From NCBI GenBank assembly GCA_934486965.1, contig CAKSQP010000017.1, positions 1-20,795 on the forward strand: a stretch of DNA of 20,795 nt. The letters are read 5' to 3'. A program made the position numbers and the translations under genes. The stretch is from an uncultured Eubacteriales bacterium. GTDB lineage: Bacteria; Bacillota; Clostridia; Oscillospirales; UBA644. This document shows, piece by piece, positions 12,551 through 18,781 of this stretch. Every line of letters begins with the position of its first letter. Within the stretch, counting starts at the first letter, position 1. Below the pieces are notes generated by a model. It was not told the origin of the DNA and did not search any database. It saw only the letters and a program-made list of their open reading frames with translations.

Positions 12551-14302
12551 ATGGACATTTTTTCGGTGATCCAGTTGTGCGGGGGGCTTGCGCTCTTTTT
12601 GTACGGAATGCACAATATGGGACAGGGGTTAAGTAAGGTTTCGGGCGGAAAACTCGAAAAAGTTCTCGAAAAAGTTGCGGGGAATCCGATAAAAGGCGCT
12701 GTCCTCGGTATGCTCGTAACTCTTGTTATCCAATCGTCTTCGGCAACGACCGTCATGGTCGTCGGTTTCGTAAACTCCGGTATTATGGAACTTTCGCAGG
12801 CGATCGGCATTATAATGGGCGCGAATATCGGTACGACGATAACCGCGTGGATCTTAAGTCTTACAAATATTTCAAGTTCGAACATCTTCGTTGAGATGTT
12901 AAAGCCAGATTCGTTTTCTCCGGTACTCGCACTTATCGGCGTATTTATGATACTCGTAAGCAAAAAGAGCCGCAGGCGCGACCTCGGAGAGATATTCGTT
13001 TCCTTTGCGGTCCTCATTTTCGGTATGACGACGATGAGCGGCGCGGTCGCGGGACTCAAGGACTGGCCCGGTTTTTCGGAAGTCATAATGCTCTTTGCAA
13101 ACAACCCTATCTTAGGTCTTCTCACCGGAGCCGTCGTTACGGGAATAATCCAGTCGTCTGCGGCGTCTATCGGTATTTTACAGGCGCTTGCGGTAACCGG
13201 AAGCATTACTTACGGAGCGGCTATCCCGATAATCCTCGGGCAGAATATAGGAACCTGCGCGACAGCGCTCATTTCCTGTATCGGAGCGAACAAAAATGCG
13301 AAAAGAGCCGCCGTTGTCCATCTTTACTTCAATATTATAGGCTCGCTCCTTTTCATGGCGGCGTTTTACGGGCTCGACCTTATCTTTCAGTTCCCGTTTA
13401 TCGACGAAGCGATCAACGCCGTCGGTATCCCGGCAGTACACAGTATCTTCAACGTCACCACGGTCCTCGTTCTGTTGCCGTTTTCAAAACAACTCGGAAA
13501 ACTTGCCGTTCTTACCGTCAGGGATAAAAAATCGGACGAAGATATGCCGTTGCTTGACGAACGTCTGCTCTCTTCCCCGTCGTTTGCGCTCGAACAGTGT
13601 AAAAACGTCGTCTTCGATATGGCGCGCTGCACCGAAAAGACGCTTACAGCGGCAATAGAACAGATATCCGCCAAAAACGAAAAGATGTTTGACAAGATAT
13701 CCGAAAACGAAGAAAAGATAGACAGGTACGAAGATATTCTCGGAACGTATCTCGTCAAACTCAGTGCCTGCGAAGTGACCGAAAAGGACAGCCGCGAGAT
13801 ATCGCAGTTCTTGCAGGTCATCGGCGATTTTGAGAGAATAGGCGACCACGCCGAAAACATTCTCGACGCGGTAAAGGAACTTACCGAAAAGAAGATAAAG
13901 TTCTCCGAAAAAGCGGAAAAGGAAATAGACACGATAAGCGCCGCGGTAAAGGAGATCGTAGCGAATACGTTCAAGGCGTTTGTCGACAACGATATCGCTC
14001 TCGCGAAGAAGACCGAGCCGCTCGAACAGACGGTCGACGAACTTCAGCACGAACTCAAAGACAGACATATCCGCCGCTTAAAAGAAGGCAGATGCACGAT
14101 AGAACTCGGATTTATCTTTACCGAACTGCTCACCGCTTTCGAAAGAATTTCCGACCACTGTTCGAATATTGCGGTCGGAGTAATTCAGCACGACGGTTCG
14201 TCGCTCAACAGCCACATGTATCTTAACGACATCAAAAAGCGCGAACCCGAAGACTTCAAAGAAGATTTCAATCATTACGTTGAAAAATATAAATTACCGT
14301 AA
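12551..14302 (+). CDS. Na/Pi cotransporter family protein with PhoU-like domain
   Basis: This 583-residue protein is a type II Na+/phosphate cotransporter (NptA/YjbB-like) fused to a cytosolic PhoU-like helical domain. The inverted-repeat transport core shows the two signature QSS motifs, QSSSATT at 61-67 and QSSAAS at 201-206, each followed by a GxNIGT element (90-95 and 230-235), and about eight membrane helices up to residue 315. From about 330 on it is soluble and helical, with the paired acidic and ERIGDHAENI / ERISDHCSNI motifs of PhoU. GGAAGG precedes the ATG. Bacterial relatives import or export phosphate; direction cannot be told from sequence. It is followed 15 bp later by tyrS. Confidence 0.93.
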   Translation: MDIFSVIQLCGGLALFLYGMHNMGQGLSKVSGGKLEKVLEKVAGNPIKGAVLGMLVTLVIQSSSATTVMVVGFVNSGIMELSQAIGIIMGANIGTTITAWILSLTNISSSNIFVEMLKPDSFSPVLALIGVFMILVSKKSRRRDLGEIFVSFAVLIFGMTTMSGAVAGLKDWPGFSEVIMLFANNPILGLLTGAVVTGIIQSSAASIGILQALAVTGSITYGAAIPIILGQNIGTCATALISCIGANKNAKRAAVVHLYFNIIGSLLFMAAFYGLDLIFQFPFIDEAINAVGIPAVHSIFNVTTVLVLLPFSKQLGKLAVLTVRDKKSDEDMPLLDERLLSSPSFALEQCKNVVFDMARCTEKTLTAAIEQISAKNEKMFDKISENEEKIDRYEDILGTYLVKLSACEVTEKDSREISQFLQVIGDFERIGDHAENILDAVKELTEKKIKFSEKAEKEIDTISAAVKEIVANTFKAFVDNDIALAKKTEPLEQTVDELQHELKDRHIRRLKEGRCTIELGFIFTELLTAFERISDHCSNIAVGVIQHDGSSLNSHMYLNDIKKREPEDFKEDFNHYVEKYKLP

Positions 14303-14317
14303 AAAAGAGGTAGGAAA

Positions 14318-15538
14318 ATGAAAATTTACGAAGAACTCGTTGCAAGAGGCCTTATAGCGCAGGTCACCGACGAGGAAGAGATCAGAAACCTTATAAACGA
14401 GGGGAAAGCGACGTTTTACATCGGGTTTGACCCGACTGCCGACTCCTTGCACGTAGGGCACTTTATGGCGCTTTGCCTGATGAAACGCCTTCAGATGGCG
14501 GGAAACAGACCCGTTGTTCTTGTCGGCGGAGGCACGGGACACATCGGCGACCCGTCGGGAAGAACCGATATGCGTTCGATGATGACCGAAGAAACGATAA
14601 ACCATAACTGCGAATGTTTCAAAAAGCAGATGGAGAAGTTTATCGAATTCGGCGACGGAAAAGCAATAATGGTAAACAACGCGGACTGGCTCCTTAAACT
14701 CAACTATGTTGAACTTTTAAGAGAAGTCGGGGCTTGTTTCTCGGTAAACAATATGCTCCGTGCGGAATGTTACAAGCAGAGAATGGAAAAGGGACTTTCG
14801 TTCCTTGAATTCAACTATATGATAATGCAATCGTACGATTTCTACTACCTCTATCAGAACTACGGGTGCAATATGCAGTTCGGCGGCGACGACCAGTGGT
14901 CGAATATGCTCGGCGGAACGGAACTTATAAGAAAAAAACTCGGCAAAAACGCTTACGCGATGACCATTACCCTCTTAATGAATTCGGAGGGCAAGAAAAT
15001 GGGCAAGACGGCGAAAGGCGCCGTATGGCTCGACCAGAACAAGACATCTCCCTTTGAATTCTATCAGTATTGGAGAAATATCGACGACGCGGACGTTCTT
15101 AAATGTATAAGAATGCTTACTTTCCTGCCGCTCGAACAGATAAACGAGATGGACACATGGGAAGGAAGCAAACTCAACGAGGCAAAAGAAATTCTTGCAT
15201 ACGAACTCACCTCGATGATACACGGCAAAGAGGAAGCGGACAAAGCGCAGGAAAGCGCAAGAGCGATATTCTCTTCGGGCGCGTCGGAGAATATGCCGAC
15301 GACAGTCCTTACCGCAGACGACCTTACCGACGGCAAAATAAACATTCTTGCTATCCTCGAAAAGACAGGAATAGCGCCCTCCCGTTCGCAGGGCAGGACC
15401 CTTGTTTCGCAGGGCGGAATCTCGGTCGACGGCGAAAAAGTCACCGACACATATAAGGAATTTTCCGCAGACGAATTAAAACAGGGAATCGTCGTCAAAA
15501 AGGGCAAAAAGATATTTATTAAAGTCGTTATTGAGTAA
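14318..15538 (+). CDS. tyrS: tyrosyl-tRNA synthetase
   Basis: TyrS charges tRNA-Tyr with tyrosine using ATP. The 406-residue product is a complete class I synthetase: HVGH (HIGH motif) at 45-48, the tyrosine/tRNA site GGDDQWSN around 189-196, KMGKT (KMSKS motif) at 227-231, and an S4 RNA-binding domain from about 340 to the end. GAGG seven bases before the ATG supports the start. It lies 15 bp after the cotransporter gene, with no room for a T-box leader, so it appears to be transcribed from the promoter at 12481. The gene ends at a strong terminator. Confidence 0.97.
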   Translation: MKIYEELVARGLIAQVTDEEEIRNLINEGKATFYIGFDPTADSLHVGHFMALCLMKRLQMAGNRPVVLVGGGTGHIGDPSGRTDMRSMMTEETINHNCECFKKQMEKFIEFGDGKAIMVNNADWLLKLNYVELLREVGACFSVNNMLRAECYKQRMEKGLSFLEFNYMIMQSYDFYYLYQNYGCNMQFGGDDQWSNMLGGTELIRKKLGKNAYAMTITLLMNSEGKKMGKTAKGAVWLDQNKTSPFEFYQYWRNIDDADVLKCIRMLTFLPLEQINEMDTWEGSKLNEAKEILAYELTSMIHGKEEADKAQESARAIFSSGASENMPTTVLTADDLTDGKINILAILEKTGIAPSRSQGRTLVSQGGISVDGEKVTDTYKEFSADELKQGIVVKKGKKIFIKVVIE

Positions 15539-15550
15539 TCAATATACAAA

Positions 15551-15590
15551 AAAACACGGCATACCGAAAGTATGCCGTGTTTTTTCTTTT
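15551..15590 (+). terminator. bidirectional terminator between tyrS and the zinc-ribbon gene
   Basis: A perfect 14-bp stem (15551-15564 with 15570-15583) has loop CGAAA, flanked by an A-tract on the left and TTTTTTCTTTT on the right. It sits between convergent genes ending at 15538 (plus) and 15594 (minus) and can stop transcription from both. Confidence 0.9.
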
Positions 15591-15593
15591 CTC

Positions 15594-16190
15594 TTATTTG
15601 CAGTTGGGGCAGTTGCCGTTTTCGTCAAGTTTTGCACCGCACTTAATGCAGAATTTTGCGGCGGGAGCGGCGGTCTTTTCTTCTGCGGCAGTCTCTGCCT
15701 TTTTCGCCTCAGCCTGCTGTTTTATCGCCTCGCGTACTTCCGAGATGTCGGGAGCCGCGAACACGTCGGCGGAAGTTTCGCTGCCGTTCTGATTTTTGAG
15801 TTTATTGTTTATCGAAATAACATTCTTGATGAGAATTATGAGCATCATAAGAAGTTCGTAAACAAGGCGGACAATGATGGGTCCGAGGATCATGACAAGA
15901 ATACCGTAGCCGCCGAGCCAAGTGCCGTAAACGACGGTAAAGAGCATGAAGAAGCCGTTCAGAATCACAGCCGCGGTAGCGAAGATATAAAGCGCCTGAA
16001 GAATCTTTTCAACGACAAGATACTTGAAATTGCAGGTATCGTGAAGAAATTTTCCGAAAGCGTTAAGTTTTTCGCGACGTTTTTCGGGCACGATGAAGAT
16101 AAACGCAAGGACGGTCACGACGATCGCAAGGACTGTCGCGATAACGGACAAAGCACCGCTGACAGCGATATTACCTGTAAAGATTGACAT
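15594..16190 (-). CDS. membrane protein with C-terminal zinc ribbon
   Basis: This 198-residue protein has an N-terminal membrane helix (about 10-34), two more probable helices (about 64-88 and 92-124, the latter perhaps a helix plus amphipathic segment), an Ala/Glu/Lys-rich linker at 150-178, and a short zinc ribbon at the end with C181-x2-C184 and C194-x2-C197. The segment around 100-130, with IVRLVYELL then an Asn-rich helix, resembles DUF4282-type membrane domains, a tentative reading. GGAG is 8 bases before the ATG. It has its own promoter and converges on tyrS. The ribbon should face the cytosol; function is unknown. Confidence 0.8.
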   Translation of the reverse strand: MSIFTGNIAVSGALSVIATVLAIVVTVLAFIFIVPEKRREKLNAFGKFLHDTCNFKYLVVEKILQALYIFATAAVILNGFFMLFTVVYGTWLGGYGILVMILGPIIVRLVYELLMMLIILIKNVISINNKLKNQNGSETSADVFAAPDISEVREAIKQQAEAKKAETAAEEKTAAPAAKFCIKCGAKLDENGNCPNCK

Positions 16191-16219
16191 AAATATTTCT
16201 CCTTTTTCTTTTTTATTAA

Positions 16220-16248
16220 ATTTTATTATATAAAGAGATTTTTGTCAA
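16220..16248 (-). promoter_or_regulatory. promoter of the zinc-ribbon membrane protein gene
   Basis: On the minus strand a perfect TTGACA (16243-16248) is followed, 17 bp later, by TAAAAT (16220-16225), about 30 bp before the ATG in a very AT-rich stretch. A TATAAT also occurs, but only 12 bp from the -35, which is too close. Confidence 0.75.
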
Positions 16249-16291
16249 TAGATGTCATTTCTTTTTCGAAATATTTTTTTGAGGGCAAAAG

Positions 16292-16322
16292 AATATGCCG
16301 TCGGTTTTCCCGACGGCATATT
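16292..16322 (-). terminator. terminator after the LRR protein gene
   Basis: A perfect 13-bp stem (16292-16304 with 16310-16322) has loop TTTTC. It touches the LRR gene's 3' end (stop at 16324-16326). The minus-strand tail is CTTTTG, a modest T-tract; the plus-strand tail TTTTTATTT is stronger. Confidence 0.8.
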
Positions 16323-16323
16323 T

Positions 16324-18069
16324 TTATTTCTTTATAAATTCGGCATTTTTCTTCTTTGCCTTGAAGAACATGAACATTATAACGCCGACGACCGCAACTA
16401 TAAGCACGAGCACTCCGACGACTATCCATGTGAACTGACCTATGGAAAGCCCCATAAAGGTATTCAGCCCCGTTATTTCATATTCTATCTGTTCGTAAGG
16501 CTTTATATTGCCGCCGAACTCCGACGCCATGCTGTCGGGGATTATCGCGCTCTCCGCTTCTCCCGCGACGTCTATCGCGATAAGATATTCCGTTCCTTTT
16601 TTGACGGAAGCAAGGAAAAAGGTCGCAACGCCGCTATTATCGACAATTACGCTCTGTATCTTACGGAGTTCTTTTCCGGATCTCTCGTAAAGAGTTGCGG
16701 ATTTGCCCGCGTGTTTTTCCGAAAGGAATATCTTCGGAGAGAACTTGAAATCTATATTTCCGTTAAAGGAAAGCCTGTAACTTTCGCAGTCCCCTATCGT
16801 ATTTTTTTCAAAATCCGTCGGGTCGGTGTTTTCGTAAATATTGTACGAAAGGTCGTAAGTTCCCGAAAGTTTGTTTTTCTCAAGGTTTGTGCCGCTTATA
16901 AGCGAAACGGAACCGCTCTTTCCCGTCACCGTAAGTTCGACATTTTTGCCTGCGATATCTTTGAGACGGTCGCCGCTTATCTTATCGGTGTCGGTAAGGA
17001 CCACGTCGGCCTTTATCGGGGTCGTTTCATCTTCGGGACGCTTTTTGTCGACTTCGTTTATTTTGTCGATGACTTCGGCAAAGCCCTCGTCGTTTTTGAC
17101 GACTGCGGAGATAGAAGATTCGCTCTTTTTATCGGAAGAACCTATCTCCGAAGTATCTTTTTCGGACGAAGTTATATCAGAGTTTTCGCTCTGGGTGAAT
17201 TCATTTTTTGAAGATTCGGTCTTGCCGTCTTTTTCGGCGGAATCGTATCCCGTCGGGTTTTTCGGCGGCGTAATGTAGGTAAGGCTTTCGTCGGTAAAAT
17301 CGGGGTTATCCTTTTTTATCTCGGACGTAAGTTTCGAACCTGTCGAGGTGTCTCCCGGATAATAGACCGCGGAAAGGTTTTTACAGCCTTTGAAAGCGTT
17401 ATCTTCGATCTCGGTCACGGTCTGCGGAAGATATACGGTCGACAAAAGAGTACAGCCGTAGAAAGTCCAGTCGGGAAGAGAGGTTATTTCAGTCTCGATT
17501 TTTGCAAGCATAAGAGACGAACAGTAAGCAAAAGTCGAAGAGCCTATCTTTTTAAGGGATTTCGGAAAAGTGACCGAAGAAAGCGAATAGCAACGGTAAA
17601 ACGCTCTTGTTTTGAGGGTCTCAAGTTCCGACGGAAGAACTGCCGAAACAAGGCTTTCACATTCTTCAAAAGCGCTTTCGCCTATCGTTTTAAGCGACTG
17701 CGGGAAAGAAATTGCCCTTAAGGATTTACAGCCGGCAAAAGCGAAATTCCCGATATCTGCTATATCCTTTGAGAGGGAAACGGAAACCAGATTTTCAAGC
17801 CCGTAAAAGGCAAGGTCGCCTATGGAAGTAACTCCGTTTTCGATTTCGACGCGGCGGATAAGGTCGCGCTGACCGTACCAAGGAGAGAAATCGGCTTCGT
17901 TGAAATCGGTCATATCGCCGGAGCCCGAAATTTTGAGGACCCCGTCGGTAAGCGTCCATTTAAGGTTTGCGCCGCAGGTTCCCTCCTCTGCCGAAACCGG
18001 CATTGCAAAAAGGGAAAATATGACGGCAAATATAAGTAAAAACGCCGCTGTCTTTTTTACAAGAGTCAT
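16324..18069 (-). CDS. BspA-type leucine-rich-repeat surface protein, membrane-anchored
   Basis: This 581-residue exported protein has a signal peptide (1-27, cleavage after PVSA). The N-terminal block at about 31-66, GTCGANLKWTL then LKISGSGDM, is the cap typical of BspA-like LRR proteins of gut Clostridia. About six LRR_5 repeats of some 23 residues follow at about 73-235, each ending like AFxxCxSL. An acidic Ser/Thr/Glu-rich linker (about 240-330), a beta-rich domain (about 345-500), a C-terminal membrane helix (about 545-570) and a Lys-rich cytosolic tail complete it. It overlaps the Lgt-like gene by 4 bp (ATGA), with AAGGGG as ribosome site. Roles in adhesion or host binding are known for relatives and inferred here. 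Confidence 0.9.
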   Translation of the reverse strand: MTLVKKTAAFLLIFAVIFSLFAMPVSAEEGTCGANLKWTLTDGVLKISGSGDMTDFNEADFSPWYGQRDLIRRVEIENGVTSIGDLAFYGLENLVSVSLSKDIADIGNFAFAGCKSLRAISFPQSLKTIGESAFEECESLVSAVLPSELETLKTRAFYRCYSLSSVTFPKSLKKIGSSTFAYCSSLMLAKIETEITSLPDWTFYGCTLLSTVYLPQTVTEIEDNAFKGCKNLSAVYYPGDTSTGSKLTSEIKKDNPDFTDESLTYITPPKNPTGYDSAEKDGKTESSKNEFTQSENSDITSSEKDTSEIGSSDKKSESSISAVVKNDEGFAEVIDKINEVDKKRPEDETTPIKADVVLTDTDKISGDRLKDIAGKNVELTVTGKSGSVSLISGTNLEKNKLSGTYDLSYNIYENTDPTDFEKNTIGDCESYRLSFNGNIDFKFSPKIFLSEKHAGKSATLYERSGKELRKIQSVIVDNSGVATFFLASVKKGTEYLIAIDVAGEAESAIIPDSMASEFGGNIKPYEQIEYEITGLNTFMGLSIGQFTWIVVGVLVLIVAVVGVIMFMFFKAKKKNAEFIKK

Positions 18070-18728
18070 TTACAGGCCCCTTTCTTTTTCTTCCGGACAA
18101 CAGAAACCGCAATCCAAATAACTCCGACGGCAATTGAGACAAGAGCCCATATATTTCCGACAGCAAGACCGATGAAGATCGGTCTGTATGCGTATCTGAA
18201 GAAATTCAGACCGAATCGGGTAATTCCGTAAACGATCATGAATACGGGATATATTTCGCCGACAAATTTGCCTTTCAGAATAAGAATGATAAGCAATATT
18301 GCAATGCAAAGTGCAACTGCGGCCTCAACTGCCTGGCTCGGGAAAAAGACAGGCTGAAACTGTGAATTATGATATATCACTTTTCCGCCGCAGCAGCCGT
18401 CGATCAGGCACTTGACCTTCATCAATGCAAGCATGACGCAGACGGCAGGCGCCGTCATGTCCAAAACAGCGGATATCTTTTCTCTGAAAGCAAGAGCCAA
18501 AACGCTCATCAATACGGGGATAAGGAAAACCGCTCCGAAGAAAGAGCGCCCGGCGAAAGATCCGCTTTCTATAAATGCCATTATTTTTGTTCCCAGAAGA
18601 CCGATTGCCGTCAGCAATATGCACAGGCATACGGTTTTCCAAACAGGAATCCGATATTGTTTCCGACACAGAAACATGGCAAAAAACATTGCAACTGTTC
18701 CTATGCCGAGAAATAAGTATAAATCCAT
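18066..18728 (-). CDS. divergent prolipoprotein diacylglyceryl transferase (Lgt)-family membrane protein
   Basis: This 220-residue polytopic membrane protein has about seven helices. Family landmarks of Lgt are present: the loop after a helix at 98-116, FPSQAVEAAVAL at 129-140 (Lgt PSQLYEA), and RFGLNFFRY at 171-179 followed by GLAVGNIWAL at 188-197 (Lgt RFxxEFFR, GxxxGQxxSL). However, the essential GRIGNF...GE block is replaced by MKVKCLIDGCCGG, so the key Arg becomes Lys104 and the Glu becomes Cys; the Glu of EFFR becomes Asn. It matches the GCCxG variant seen in Lgt-like paralogues. Classic lipoprotein acylation is therefore doubtful. Codon use (more CTG and TTG) differs from the housekeeping genes. 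CGGGAGAA provides the ribosome site. Confidence 0.75.
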   Translation of the reverse strand: MDLYLFLGIGTVAMFFAMFLCRKQYRIPVWKTVCLCILLTAIGLLGTKIMAFIESGSFAGRSFFGAVFLIPVLMSVLALAFREKISAVLDMTAPAVCVMLALMKVKCLIDGCCGGKVIYHNSQFQPVFFPSQAVEAAVALCIAILLIILILKGKFVGEIYPVFMIVYGITRFGLNFFRYAYRPIFIGLAVGNIWALVSIAVGVIWIAVSVVRKKKKGACK

Positions 18729-18743
18729 ATTATTCTCCCGAGA

Positions 18744-18768
18744 CGGAGGCTGACGGGGTCAGCCTCCG
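18744..18768 (-). other. intergenic GC-rich hairpin between surface protein and Lgt-like genes
   Basis: A perfect 10-bp stem (18744-18753 with 18759-18768) encloses a 5-nt loop. On the transcribed minus strand it is followed by TCTCGGGAG, not a T-tract, and the Lgt-like ribosome site begins right after it. It is therefore unlikely to be a strong terminator for the upstream gene; it may protect the 3' end of the surface-protein mRNA, dampen read-through, or modulate translation of the next gene. Confidence 0.7.
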
Positions 18769-18781
18769 CTTTTGTAAGATT

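Noticed and set aside
16252..17211. 319-codon plus-strand frame opposite the LRR gene
   Set aside because: Shadow of the LRR protein's C-terminal half; no ribosome site or recognisable features, and it runs through the terminator at 16292-16322.
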